This document shows, piece after piece, positions 43,574 through 52,549 of a DNA stretch of 64,000 bases. The translations under genes and the position numbers were made by a program. The notes under the pieces were generated by a model. It had not been told where the DNA came from, did not search any database, and worked only from the letters and a program-made list of their open reading frames with translations. Source of the DNA: Polynucleobacter sp. JS-JIR-II-50 (GTDB lineage: Bacteria; Pseudomonadota; Gammaproteobacteria; Burkholderiales; Burkholderiaceae); contig NZ_CP061307.1 of the NCBI RefSeq assembly GCF_018687895.1, positions 434,001 through 498,000 of the forward strand. The letters are read 5' to 3'. How positions within the stretch are numbered: position 1 is the stretch's first letter; each line of letters begins with the position of its first letter.

Positions 43574-45322
43574 TTATGAATATTTTTTATTGATAAAAGA
43601 TGATGCCTTAAATTCACTTGCCCAATTTTTTAAAGTACTTGCCACATTATCGGGATCCTCATCCCAGCTAAGGCGGTGTTGAAAGGCAGACCGAAGTTCA
43701 GATCCAATGCCGCAACCCCATAATTGAATATGGGGTTGCTGTTCGCACCAAGAAATAGCCTGCAGAAGATGTTCTTTTAAAAATTCTTCACCGTTCGCCT
43801 CAATCGTTGCGCGATCCATTGGGCAACCATCAGAGAAGAGAACAAGTGTTTTGGTGGAATGCCTACTGCTACTAGAGTGTTGCAAGCGCTCTACAGCCCA
43901 AATGAGTGCCTCACCATCAACGCTTTCGCAATAGATTTCTGGACGCAATAACGCAGCTATGCCAGCGCGAGATCTTCTCCAGCTAGTATCAAAGTCTTTA
44001 AAAATCCAATGCGCTCGTTCATTAAGACGTCCGGGATTAGGGGGTTGGCCATTTTTGCGCCACTCTTTAAAAGGTTTTCCGCCTTGCCAGGTGTTGGTGC
44101 TATATCCAAGCACCTCCGTTTTAATGCCGGCTTGCTCAAGTATTCTCACTAAAGAATCTATGCAAGTAGCAATTTTGATCCGCTGCTCCTTCATGGAGCC
44201 AGAGCAATCCACCAAAAGGGTAACTCTCGCGTTTACTTGGCTACTGGGGATTAGCTTTTTGTATAGCGCAGGCTGAAGTGGGGAGGTTAATGCACGAGTA
44301 AGGTAGCGTCGATCAAGAACTGCCTCAGCTTCAGTGTTTTGCCACTGAATTGGTGAATGGCTTGAAAATAATTGCTGGTACATGCGAATGAGCTTTGCCC
44401 AAGGAATATTTTGTTTGGCTATTTCAGTATTCAACTGATCTTGATATACGGCCAACTGAGCCAATCTAATTTTTTTCTTGGCCTCAACCTCAGTGTCATA
44501 ACTTGAGTTGTAAATGACATATTTATTAAGTGATGTCTTGAGCTGGTATCGCTTCTCACTCCAAGATATTGCCGGGCTCTTAAAATCCACTGCAATTTTT
44601 CCAGCATGTGGTGGTACCCACTCAATTTTTAGTTGTGTAGCGCCTTGGCTTTTACGTTTAGTGCGAATGCTGGGGTTATTGCGGTACTCCTTGGCAATCA
44701 ACCCGGATACCAGATTGATTACTTCATGCGAGGTTTTCCCATACCCCTCTTGGTCCTTGCGGCTAGCCTTTAGTTTTACTAAAAGAGGTCCCATACTTGC
44801 AGCCAATCCAGCTCTAGTGGCTTCTACGATATCTTGCATTAACTGCGGAATGGACTGGCTATTGAGTTTCATCCAAACCGTTGAAAAGATGGTGATGAGT
44901 AAAAGACCAATACTTCCCTCCACTCCGCCACTCGCAATGAATTGTTGCATCCAAGCAATAAATTGCATCCGAACATTTTGCTGGCTGCCTTTGAGCTCAT
45001 CAGGACAATTGCTCTCCACTCGAATTTGCTCTAAGACTTCAAATATCAGCGATTCAATCATGCCTTCAGGTGTTAGCGACGCATGTAGGTCTGCATCTGA
45101 ATGTCGTAGGCGCAATGCGATGCCATCTAGCACGCCACGCGGATAGGACCACGATGCATTTAGGTTCTCAAGACTGAGATGTGGAGCAATGGAATCGACG
45201 GGCGCTGAGTTATGAAATAGTTGCCAATCCCGAATTTGCGCGCTAGCCTCACCAGACAATGAGCGAATCATTGCACCGTATTGTTGCTGCTGCTCGAAGT
45301 CTTGGTGGGTTTGGGTTTGCAA
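43574..45322 (-). CDS. CobT-like VWA-domain protein
   Basis: A 582-residue protein of the cobaltochelatase CobT type. The C-terminal von Willebrand A domain has a MIDAS motif, DCSGSM at 372-377, and LVLFSDGCPMDRA. The N-terminal part (about 1-270) is helical. It partners with a MoxR/CobS AAA+ protein 23 bases upstream. In B12 synthesis CobN, CobS and CobT together insert cobalt, but no cobN or other cob gene is here, and I see no long acidic stretch of the kind described for classical CobT. It may be a metal-insertion or remodelling factor for another enzyme. The divergent gene is xsc; the downstream gene is a Bug protein. Confidence 0.85.
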   Translation of the reverse strand: MQTQTHQDFEQQQQYGAMIRSLSGEASAQIRDWQLFHNSAPVDSIAPHLSLENLNASWSYPRGVLDGIALRLRHSDADLHASLTPEGMIESLIFEVLEQIRVESNCPDELKGSQQNVRMQFIAWMQQFIASGGVEGSIGLLLITIFSTVWMKLNSQSIPQLMQDIVEATRAGLAASMGPLLVKLKASRKDQEGYGKTSHEVINLVSGLIAKEYRNNPSIRTKRKSQGATQLKIEWVPPHAGKIAVDFKSPAISWSEKRYQLKTSLNKYVIYNSSYDTEVEAKKKIRLAQLAVYQDQLNTEIAKQNIPWAKLIRMYQQLFSSHSPIQWQNTEAEAVLDRRYLTRALTSPLQPALYKKLIPSSQVNARVTLLVDCSGSMKEQRIKIATCIDSLVRILEQAGIKTEVLGYSTNTWQGGKPFKEWRKNGQPPNPGRLNERAHWIFKDFDTSWRRSRAGIAALLRPEIYCESVDGEALIWAVERLQHSSSSRHSTKTLVLFSDGCPMDRATIEANGEEFLKEHLLQAISWCEQQPHIQLWGCGIGSELRSAFQHRLSWDEDPDNVASTLKNWASEFKASSFINKKYS

Positions 45323-45345
45323 GGTGACTGTAATAGCGCCTAAAT

Positions 45346-46323
45346 TTACTTCTTGTTCACATCAAGTTCGCTAGCGAAGCAGCGTTGATAGTATTCAGCC
45401 ACCAATACCTTTTCTTCAGATTCGCATTTATTTAAAAATGCCAGAGCAAATGCAATCTGCAAGTCCTTAAAAATGCGCCAATTTTCTCCCCAGGTAATGA
45501 GTGTTCTTGTTGACATTAATGTCGAAATGTCTCCGGCTGCAAAGCTGCTTCTAGTCAGGTTCGCAAGGCTAATCATCGCTTTTGCTTGGGCATCAGAAAG
45601 CTCTGGTACTTTTGCCATCAAAATCTTTTGCTCTTCGCTGGGCTCAAGATAGTTAAGCGCAGCGACGATATCCCAACGATCCATTTGGCCGTGGTTTAGT
45701 AATTGTGTTCCTTGATATAACCCATTCCAATTTCCTAGTCCAGCCGTGTTGCTGGTAGCAAAGATGCGAAAGGCGGGATTGGGATTAATGACCCTATTTT
45801 GATCGAGTAGAGTAAGACGACCTTCGCGCTCCAACATTCTCTGAATGACAAACATGACATCTGGTTGACCGGCATCGTATTCATCTAGGATGAGTGCAAC
45901 AGGGCGTTGCAGACTCCAAGGTATGAGGCCTTCTTGAAAGCGGGTAATTTGCTTTCCGTCTTCTAGGCCAATGACATCTTTGCCAATCAGATCCATGCGA
46001 GTAATTTGGCCATCTAAGTTGATGCGTAAGCACGGCCAATTTAAACGTGCTGCAACTTGTTCTATATGAGTGGATTTACCAGTACCGTGCATGCCCTGAA
46101 GCATTACTCTGCGATTAAAGGCGAATCCAGCCAGAATGGCTAAAGTAGCCTCTGAATTAAGTTGATAACTAGGGTCGACAGCGGGAACAAGCTCGCTGGG
46201 CTTATTAAAGGCGGGAATTTCAAAATCTGCAAAGCCCCCGCACTCTGGGAAGGCGGAGTGCAAAGAAACCCTCGTTTCAGGCTGTAAACCCATTAAATCG
46301 ATTGAAGATGTGCTTTCAGCCAT
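45346..46323 (-). CDS. CobS-like MoxR-family AAA+ ATPase
   Basis: A 325-residue AAA+ ATPase close to CobS in length (about 330). Walker A is GMHGTGKST at 77-85, Walker B is ALILDEYDAGQP, the sensor region is RIFATSNTAGLGN, and GLYQGTQLLNHGQMDRWDIV is the CobS-like stretch after it. MoxR-type ATPases work with VWA proteins to activate or metallate other proteins. It is the first gene of the cobS-cobT-bug unit and shares a 142-base divergent region with xsc. No CobN is in the window, so cobalt chelation is not assured. Confidence 0.87.
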   Translation of the reverse strand: MAESTSSIDLMGLQPETRVSLHSAFPECGGFADFEIPAFNKPSELVPAVDPSYQLNSEATLAILAGFAFNRRVMLQGMHGTGKSTHIEQVAARLNWPCLRINLDGQITRMDLIGKDVIGLEDGKQITRFQEGLIPWSLQRPVALILDEYDAGQPDVMFVIQRMLEREGRLTLLDQNRVINPNPAFRIFATSNTAGLGNWNGLYQGTQLLNHGQMDRWDIVAALNYLEPSEEQKILMAKVPELSDAQAKAMISLANLTRSSFAAGDISTLMSTRTLITWGENWRIFKDLQIAFALAFLNKCESEEKVLVAEYYQRCFASELDVNKK

Positions 46324-46384
46324 TTCCTTGCCCTTAAAAGTCTTAATGTGTTGTCAAATATATTCCAGATTGGGGTTTATATGC

Positions 46385-46445
46385 TTGACTTTCTTAAAAA
46401 TACGCTATTATTATTCATATTGTAGAACAAAATGTTCCGTTTAAT
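46385..46445 (+). promoter_or_regulatory. xsc promoter with IclR-type operator candidate
   Basis: TTGACT (46385-46390) and TATTAT (46409-46414), 18 bases apart, form a fair sigma-70 promoter. Directly downstream, GAACA-AAA-TGTTC (46425-46437) is a perfect palindrome, running into CCGTTTAAT. The 13 bases TGTTCCGTTTAAT (46433-46445) recur exactly before the sau genes at 57955-57967. Position just after the -10 suggests control by a repressor, most likely the IclR protein of this region. Confidence 0.65.
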
Positions 46446-46465
46446 TGAATACCTAGGAGAGCTTT

Positions 46466-48274
46466 ATGTCTAAGTCTGGCACTAATTTACCCACTGGCCC
46501 GCAGAAAATGACCCCTTCCGAAGCGTTTGTGGAGACCATGGTCGCTAACAAGGTGAAAGATATTTTTGGAATCATGGGCTCTGCCTTTATGGATGCGATG
46601 GACATTTTTGCTCCAGCAGGCATTCGCTTGATTCCAGTGGTGCATGAACAAGGTGCTGCACACATGGCCGATGGTTATGCTCGCGTTAGTGGAAGTCACG
46701 GTGTTGTGATTGGACAAAATGGCCCTGGCATTAGTAACTGCGTTACTGCAATTGCGGCGGCATATTGGGCACATAGCCCTGTGGTGATCATTACTCCTGA
46801 GACAGGAACAATGGGTATGGGTTTAGGCGGCTTCCAAGAGGCCAACCAATTGCCAATGTTTGAAGAGTTCACAAAGTATCAAGGTCACGTTAACAATCCA
46901 AAGCGTATGGCTGAATTTACTGGCCGCTGTTTTGATCGCGCATTGTCTGAAATGGGTCCAACCCAACTCAATATTCCACGTGATTATTTCTATGGTGAGA
47001 TTGAAGTAGAAATTCCACAACCAAATCGTCTTGATCGTGGGCCTGGCGGTGAGAAGAGCTTGGATGAGGCTGCTGAACTCTTGGCTAATGCTAAGTTCCC
47101 CGTGATTATTTCTGGTGGTGGTGTCGTGATGGGTGATGCTGTAGAGGAGTGCAAAGCCTTTGCAGAGCGCTTGGGTGCCCCAGTAGTTAATAGCTACCTA
47201 CATAACGATTCATTCCCTGCAAGCCATCCTTTATGGTGTGGCCCCCTAGGTTATCAAGGCTCCAAGGCTGCAATGAAGTTGATGGCTCAGGCTGACGTAG
47301 TTGTTGCGCTGGGTTCACGTCTTGGGCCATTCGGAACATTGCCACAGCATGGTATGGATTACTGGCCAAAAAATGCCAAGATTATTCAGATCGATGCAGA
47401 TAACAAGATGCTCGGCTTAGTGAAGAAGATTTCAGTAGGCATTTGTGGTGATGCTAAGGCAGCTGCAGTAGCATTAACTAAGCGTTTAGAAGGTAAGAAA
47501 TTAGCTTGTGATGCCACTAAAGCAGAACGCGCTAAAACGATTGCTGCAGAAAAAGCCGCATGGGAAAAAGAGTTGGATGAGTGGACTCATGAAAAAGATG
47601 CATTTAGTCTTGACATGATTGAAGAACAGAAAAAAGAAGTGACTCCAACAGGCGGTCATTACTTGCACCCGCGTCAGGTTTTGCGTGAGCTTGAAAAGGC
47701 TATGCCTGCTGATGTAATGGTGTCTACCGATATTGGCAATATCAACTCCGTTGCTAATAGCTATCTCCGCTTTGAAAAGCCACGTAGCTTCTTTGCCCCA
47801 ATGAGTTTTGGTAATTGTGGCTATGCACTACCAACCATTATTGGAGCTAAAGCAGCCGCTCCTGATCGTCCGGCGGTTGCTTACGCTGGCGATGGCGCTT
47901 GGGCAATGAGCATGGTCGAGATTCTGACGGCTGTTCGTCACGATATTCCAGTTACAGCGGTTGTGTTCCACAACCGTCAGTGGGGTGCCGAGAAAAAGAA
48001 CCAAGTGGACTTCTATAACCGTCGCTTTGTGGCTGGTGAGTTAGAGAGCCCAAGCTTTGCCGGTATTGCGCAATCCATGGGCGCCGAGGGAATTGTGGTT
48101 GATCAGCTTGATCAGGTTGGACCAGCCCTCAAGAAAGCAATTGATATGCAGATGAAGGAAGGTAAGACCTGTGTAATCGAGATCATGTGTACTCGTGAGC
48201 TTGGTGATCCATTCCGCCGTGATGCTTTATCTAAGCCAGTGCGCTTCTTGGATAAATATAAAGATTACGTATAA
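46466..48274 (+). CDS. xsc: Sulfoacetaldehyde acetyltransferase Xsc
   Basis: A 602-residue thiamine-diphosphate enzyme that phosphorolyses sulfoacetaldehyde to acetyl phosphate and sulfite, the desulfonating step for taurine, isethionate and sulfoacetate. It has the ThDP Glu in VVHEQGAAHMADGYARVSG, the FAD-fold-like middle domain, and the cofactor motif GDGAWAMSMVEILTAVRHDIPVTAVVFHNRQWGAEKKNQ. The N-terminal TPSEAFVETMVANKVKDIFGIMGSAFMDAMDIF is characteristic of Xsc rather than acetolactate synthase. Length is the usual about 600. An AGGAGAG site precedes the ATG. A terminator follows, so xsc is probably transcribed alone. Confidence 0.95.
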   Translation: MSKSGTNLPTGPQKMTPSEAFVETMVANKVKDIFGIMGSAFMDAMDIFAPAGIRLIPVVHEQGAAHMADGYARVSGSHGVVIGQNGPGISNCVTAIAAAYWAHSPVVIITPETGTMGMGLGGFQEANQLPMFEEFTKYQGHVNNPKRMAEFTGRCFDRALSEMGPTQLNIPRDYFYGEIEVEIPQPNRLDRGPGGEKSLDEAAELLANAKFPVIISGGGVVMGDAVEECKAFAERLGAPVVNSYLHNDSFPASHPLWCGPLGYQGSKAAMKLMAQADVVVALGSRLGPFGTLPQHGMDYWPKNAKIIQIDADNKMLGLVKKISVGICGDAKAAAVALTKRLEGKKLACDATKAERAKTIAAEKAAWEKELDEWTHEKDAFSLDMIEEQKKEVTPTGGHYLHPRQVLRELEKAMPADVMVSTDIGNINSVANSYLRFEKPRSFFAPMSFGNCGYALPTIIGAKAAAPDRPAVAYAGDGAWAMSMVEILTAVRHDIPVTAVVFHNRQWGAEKKNQVDFYNRRFVAGELESPSFAGIAQSMGAEGIVVDQLDQVGPALKKAIDMQMKEGKTCVIEIMCTRELGDPFRRDALSKPVRFLDKYKDYV

Positions 48275-48292
48275 GCTGTCATGAGTATAGGG

Positions 48293-48320
48293 AAAAGGTC
48301 CGGTTCAACTGGACTTTTTC
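48293..48320 (+). terminator. Rho-independent terminator of xsc
   Basis: AAGGTCCGGTT (48295-48305) pairs with AACTGGACTT (from 48307) with one bulged G and one G-A mismatch, and is followed by TTTTTCTTTT. It lies 18 bases after the xsc stop and about 47 bases before the next ATG. Confidence 0.75.
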
Positions 48321-48367
48321 TTTTGCACTAGACTAATTCCATCCGCATTTTGCTGAGGTCTGTTTAT

Positions 48368-49351
48368 ATGAATAGCCTAGTAATAAAAGGTTTTAAATAT
48401 TTCTTAACTTGCTTTGGCTTGATTTTGCTTTCAAGCAATGTGATAGCGGATGTCTATCCGAGCAAACCTATCAGGCTAATTGTTCCCTTTCCACCGGGAG
48501 GACCAACTGATATTGTTGCTAGGCCGTTAGCAGTCCTCCTCGGTGATCGCCTTAAAGAACAAATCATTATTGAGAATAAGGGCGGTGCTGGCGGATCGAT
48601 TGGCGCCGATCTCGTTGCCAAGTCAGCACCAGATGGCTATACCTTATTTATGGGTACTGTAGGAACGAATGCAATCAATGGCAGTTTGTATAAACAGCTG
48701 CCATATGACATGACTAGAGATTTCACACCAATTGCTTTGGTTGCCACCGCTCCTGTTGTCATTGTGGTTAATTCAAGTGATCGTATTAAAACGCTTGCCG
48801 AGTTAATTGCTGAGGCCCGTTCAAAGCCCGATACGATTGCATATGGAACAGCTGGAAATGGTACCCCAGGACATTTGACTGCGGCCTTATTTGAATCCAC
48901 CACTCAGATCAAACTCAAACATATTCCCTACAAGGGGAGTGCACCCGCAGTAACAGATCTCATTGGCAATCAAATTCCATTAGTCTTTGATCCAATTCAA
49001 TCCGTATTGCCGCACATCACTTCAGGAAAACTGCGTGCTTTAGCTGTAACTAGTAAGACGCGTTCACCTCTATTGCCTAACGTACCAACGGTTGCAGAAT
49101 TGGGATACCCCCAGTTTGAGTCAACTGCTTGGTGGGCTTTATTTGGTCCAGCGAAATTGCCAGATTCAATCACCAAAAAATTAAGAGTCGATACAGAGAG
49201 GGTGGCTCAATCAGCTGCGTTCAAAGAGCGCTTGGGTAACTTGGGTGTCCAACCAAATACAGACTTCAAAGAGAGTTTGGCTAATTTCCAGACTAGTGAG
49301 ATTGCGAAATGGGCCAGGGTGGTTAGGGATTCTGGTGCCACTATTGATTGA
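48368..49351 (+). CDS. Bug/TctC-type tripartite tricarboxylate transporter binding protein
   Basis: A 327-residue periplasmic Bug protein from ATG 48368. A TTG six codons earlier (48350) adds nothing useful before the signal peptide. The signal peptide ends SSNVIA before DVYPSKPIRLIVPFPPGGPTDIVARPLA. ENKGGAGGSIGADLVAKSAPDGYTLFMGT and HIPYKGSAPAVTDLIGNQIPLVFD are family signatures. It is directly followed by the two aconitase-X genes, so it probably binds the substrate, or a precursor, of that dehydratase. Confidence 0.9.
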   Translation: MNSLVIKGFKYFLTCFGLILLSSNVIADVYPSKPIRLIVPFPPGGPTDIVARPLAVLLGDRLKEQIIIENKGGAGGSIGADLVAKSAPDGYTLFMGTVGTNAINGSLYKQLPYDMTRDFTPIALVATAPVVIVVNSSDRIKTLAELIAEARSKPDTIAYGTAGNGTPGHLTAALFESTTQIKLKHIPYKGSAPAVTDLIGNQIPLVFDPIQSVLPHITSGKLRALAVTSKTRSPLLPNVPTVAELGYPQFESTAWWALFGPAKLPDSITKKLRVDTERVAQSAAFKERLGNLGVQPNTDFKESLANFQTSEIAKWARVVRDSGATID

Positions 49352-49384
49352 TGGTAGATGAATGAGAATTGGGAAGAGAACAAG

Positions 49385-50617
49385 ATGAAGTTAAATCAAG
49401 AAGAAAAGGCTATGCTTGCTGGTGAATTAGGTCCAGTAAGACAAACAGCTATCGCACATCAAATTAAAGTAGGCGAGTTCTTTGGTGCTAAAGATTTAGT
49501 ACCTGTATCCCAGGCGCACATCATGGCTGATACCGAGAGCTTGGGTGAAGCTGGTGTTGAATGGCTCGAAGGTCTAGCTAAGAATTCGATTGAGGACCGA
49601 TCGGTTCGCATTCCGACGATTACTGATCCAAGGGGCACTGACTTCAGCAAAGCAAAGCAATTAGGTCAAACTGAAAAAATGCTTGAGCTTGAAAAACGCG
49701 CTATTGATGCCTTTGTAAAAATGGGCGTGTCTATGACGGATACTTGCATTAATTACCAAACTATTATGGCGCCCGTATTTGGAGAGCATTTAGCATTTGG
49801 TGACACCGGAGTGGTTATTTATTCCAATAGCGTCTGTGGTGCTAGATCAAATTTTGAGGGAGGCCCTTCTGCATTGGCGGCAGGTTTGACTGGCAGAACC
49901 CCTCGCTACGGTTATCACCTCGATGAACACCGTAAGCCTACGCATCGCTTTAAAACTTCATGGACACCTCAAACGCTCAATGAGTGGGGCGCTTTAGGGG
50001 GTCTGATTGGTAAGAAATCAGGGAACTATTGGTCGGTTCCTATTTTGGATGGCATCGAAGGTCATCCAGGCTCTGATGCTATGAAACACTTCGGCGCAGC
50101 AATGGCGAGTTTTGGATCTACTGCGCTATTTCACGTATTGGGTGTTACGCCTGAAGCTCTTCGCGCTCGAGATTTGGAGTACTTACATCTTCCAGAGGTT
50201 CCCATTACCAAGGAAGAGGTAATGGGATTGCAGAATTCTTATCGTATTGCTGAAGAAATTGACGTCGTGGTATTTTCTGCGCCGCAGCTAAGTCTCATGG
50301 AGATGAAGAGTATTGCAGAGCTATGTAAAGGCAAGAAATTCATTAAGCCTTTGCTGGCTATGACTAGCCCGCAAGTAAAACCAGACTCAGATCGCATGGG
50401 GTATACGGAAATGATTGAAAGTGCAGGCGGTACAGTATTTTCTGGCATGTGCTTCTATCAATCTTATGCAAGAGAAATAGCAGAGACGAATGGGTGGAAG
50501 GTATTAGCAACCAATAGTGCAAAAATTGTGAATATTTTGGGTGGCTATGGTTATACGCCGATGCTGGCCTCCATGGAAGACTGTGTGCAAGCTGCTGTAA
50601 CGGGGAGACTAAAGTGA
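49385..50617 (+). CDS. Aconitase X catalytic (large) subunit
   Basis: A 410-residue AcnX large subunit (DUF521). I choose ATG 49385, since a GGAAGAG ribosome site lies 6 to 12 bases upstream and the AcnX N-terminus MKLNQEEKAMLAGE begins here; the ATG 27 bases earlier (49358) adds nine unusual residues. Motifs include SQAHIMADTESLGEAG, MTDTCINYQTIMAPVFGEHLAFGDTGVVIYSNSVCGARSNFEGGPSALAAGLTGRTPRYGYHLDEHR and KKFIKPLLAMTSPQ. Known AcnX proteins dehydrate cis-3-hydroxy-L-proline or mevalonate 5-phosphate with an Fe-S cofactor. The substrate here is not known. It overlaps the small subunit by four bases (GTGA). Confidence 0.9.
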   Translation: MKLNQEEKAMLAGELGPVRQTAIAHQIKVGEFFGAKDLVPVSQAHIMADTESLGEAGVEWLEGLAKNSIEDRSVRIPTITDPRGTDFSKAKQLGQTEKMLELEKRAIDAFVKMGVSMTDTCINYQTIMAPVFGEHLAFGDTGVVIYSNSVCGARSNFEGGPSALAAGLTGRTPRYGYHLDEHRKPTHRFKTSWTPQTLNEWGALGGLIGKKSGNYWSVPILDGIEGHPGSDAMKHFGAAMASFGSTALFHVLGVTPEALRARDLEYLHLPEVPITKEEVMGLQNSYRIAEEIDVVVFSAPQLSLMEMKSIAELCKGKKFIKPLLAMTSPQVKPDSDRMGYTEMIESAGGTVFSGMCFYQSYAREIAETNGWKVLATNSAKIVNILGGYGYTPMLASMEDCVQAAVTGRLK

Positions 50618-51021
50618 GTGGAAAAATTTATAAGGCTAAACATGCCCAAGGCGAGAGTATCGAAGGCGAATGTCTGAGTGCATCCGATGGATTTTCAGCC
50701 CGCTATGATTTGGATCGCATAAAAGGGGTTTTCTCACGCCCGGCACATAAGCTTTTTGGCCAATCATATAAAGATAAGATTTTAGTTCTAGATGCCGCTA
50801 AAGGCGGGGTGGCAAGTGCATGGATGCTCTATGAGATGAAGTCGAGAAACCTTTGCCCTGCTGCCATTATTTTTAATGCAGCCAATCCAATCCTAGCCCA
50901 AGGCGCTGCTCATGCGGGCATTCCGATGTTGAGCGGCTTTGATTGTGATATTACTCAGGCAATTGTAAGTGGTGCTAAATTACGAATCGACACTGAAAAC
51001 CAAACAGTGGAAGTGCTGTAG
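50614..51021 (+). CDS. Aconitase X swivel-domain (small) subunit
   Basis: A 135-residue small subunit (DUF126), starting at GTG 50614 and overlapping the large subunit gene by four bases, so equal expression is expected. It has GECLSASDGFSARYDLDRIKGVFSRPAHKLFGQSYKDKI, the GGVAS loop in the place of the catalytic serine, and FNAANPILAQGAAHAGIPMLSGFD. The separate genes make this a two-subunit AcnX. It ends just before a converging nitroreductase gene, with seven bases between the stops. Confidence 0.9.
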   Translation: MSGKIYKAKHAQGESIEGECLSASDGFSARYDLDRIKGVFSRPAHKLFGQSYKDKILVLDAAKGGVASAWMLYEMKSRNLCPAAIIFNAANPILAQGAAHAGIPMLSGFDCDITQAIVSGAKLRIDTENQTVEVL

Positions 51022-51028
51022 TAATTAA

Positions 51029-51604
51029 TTAAAAAATAGAGTGATACTCAGATAAGCACGGCCGAATACGACTGGGCTTATTTTTTTGGACGGTACCAAT
51101 CGTAATGAAGCAAATCGGTTCCTCATCCTTTGTGAGTTGGAATAACTCCCGGATACGATCACTTTGCAAAGCTCTGCCGCTCGATAGTCCAGATCCATAT
51201 CCGAAGGCATAAGCGCTCAGCAGAATGTTCTGAATGGCGCACCCAAGGGAAACCAGCTTTTCTTGTTTGCTAATATCGTCATTTGCATCTCGGTAGTTGG
51301 CAATGGCTAGTAGCAGTAGTGGGCCACGGGATGCTTTCTCGCGCGCTTCTTGTTGTTGTATCGAGGTAGCGTTCTGATCGCGATCTAACAGGCACTGATG
51401 GAATACTTCTCCTAGGGCGGGGCGACTGCTTTCCTGGATCTCAATGAAGCGCCATGGAACCATTCTGCCGTGATCAGGAGCGGCATTAGCTGCCAAGAGA
51501 ATGGTTTCTTTCTGTGCGTGGCTTGGGCCTGGATCCCCTAATCTTTTGGGCGATATATGGGTTCTGCCATGAATCAGTTGTTCGGCAAATTGATCCATAG
51601 GCAT
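51029..51604 (-). CDS. Nitroreductase family FMN protein (YdjA-like)
   Basis: A 191-residue nitroreductase-fold protein. LLAANAAPDHGRMVPWRFIEI is the FMN-binding start of the YdjA group, followed by SLGCAIQNILLSAYAFGYGSGLSSG and CFITIGTVQKNKPSRIRP. It is the last gene of the pta-soeABC strand, nine bases after soeC. Such proteins use NAD(P)H to reduce nitro or other compounds, but a defined role in sulfite metabolism is not known to me. The position may be incidental. Confidence 0.85.
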   Translation of the reverse strand: MPMDQFAEQLIHGRTHISPKRLGDPGPSHAQKETILLAANAAPDHGRMVPWRFIEIQESSRPALGEVFHQCLLDRDQNATSIQQQEAREKASRGPLLLLAIANYRDANDDISKQEKLVSLGCAIQNILLSAYAFGYGSGLSSGRALQSDRIRELFQLTKDEEPICFITIGTVQKNKPSRIRPCLSEYHSIF

Positions 51605-51613
51605 TAGGCGTAC

Positions 51614-52549
51614 TTAAGAGACTCTTTGGTAATACAGGTTCTGTGGATGATTAGCTTCTGCAAAGAACATCCATCTTTCAGCAAGCAAGCCTAGGTAATT
51701 GATCAGTAATGCCAAGGCAATCATCAAGATGCTTGGAATAGTAATGGTGTATGCCATCAATATCATTGGTATTACATAGGCACACAGCAAGATAATTTTA
51801 CGGAGATTGGCAATAACGCGATCAGTTTGGTGATGAAAGAATTCGCGGGTATTAAAACTGCCGCCCATTAAACCCATTGAGGTTTGACGAATATTGCTAC
51901 CTTTGATGCCTGTTGCTGAAGAAAGATTAGACTTCGGTTTTAGGCCTTGATTGCGCTTCCAAATCCAAAGCTTTAGATTAAAAGACAGGAATAGTAGCAA
52001 GAGGGCAAGCATTGATAGTGGCGCATCAATGATCTGTGTAGCAGAGTCACCCCATAAAGCAATTAGCAACTCCAACAAAATCAATCCAGATGTCAATCCA
52101 AGGAGAATGAAGTTTGTCAGGGTGGAGGGGTGCGACCATTCTTGGATAAAACGAATGCATTGATAAATCTTTGCAGTGCAGATCCAAAGCGCAATCGTAG
52201 TAACTAGAAGGGCAATCCATAACCATTGTGGCACCACACTAATACAGGCATAAAAGTAAGTTGCTGCAGTCACTGCCATGAGTGCTGGCAAGGCAATTAC
52301 TTCTCTGGATAACCAAGAGGTCCTCCACATCATGGCAGCGCGCCATGCTCGCTCAGGGTGGCCCAAGTGGAAGAATGAGGCCACCAATCCTAAGGCCAGA
52401 AGTACAAAGGCAACCGGCAGAGCAAGATTGGTGAGGAATGCATTGGGGGTTGCTTGGCTATATAGGTTTGATAAGGCCAGGAAAAATAAAAGACCCTGTG
52501 CCATTCCGGCTAGGGTGGTAAAGAAGATGATTGAAAATTGTGGTCGCAT
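51614..52549 (-). CDS. soeC: SoeC-like membrane anchor of sulfite:quinone oxidoreductase
   Basis: A 311-residue polytopic membrane subunit of the DmsC family with about eight hydrophobic helices. ASFFHLGHPERAWRAAMMWRTSWLSREV is the conserved DmsC/SoeC loop containing His and Arg residues. It passes electrons from the iron-sulfur subunit to quinone. Its ATG overlaps the soeB stop by one base. With an A subunit lacking a Tat signal and genes for sulfite formation around it, SoeC fits better than DmsC. The assignment remains by homology and context. Confidence 0.82.
   Translation of the reverse strand: MRPQFSIIFFTTLAGMAQGLLFFLALSNLYSQATPNAFLTNLALPVAFVLLALGLVASFFHLGHPERAWRAAMMWRTSWLSREVIALPALMAVTAATYFYACISVVPQWLWIALLVTTIALWICTAKIYQCIRFIQEWSHPSTLTNFILLGLTSGLILLELLIALWGDSATQIIDAPLSMLALLLLFLSFNLKLWIWKRNQGLKPKSNLSSATGIKGSNIRQTSMGLMGGSFNTREFFHHQTDRVIANLRKIILLCAYVIPMILMAYTITIPSILMIALALLINYLGLLAERWMFFAEANHPQNLYYQRVS

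Noticed and set aside
44514..45146. Long open frame (210 codons) opposite the CobT-like gene
   Set aside because: It lies wholly antisense within a gene that has clear VWA/CobT motifs, shows no recognisable domain, and has no ribosome site or spacing suited to a gene.
43574..46323. Part of a B12 synthesis operon
   Set aside because: Only CobS- and CobT-like genes are present, with a Bug gene and no other corrin gene, so cobalamin synthesis is not supported within this window.
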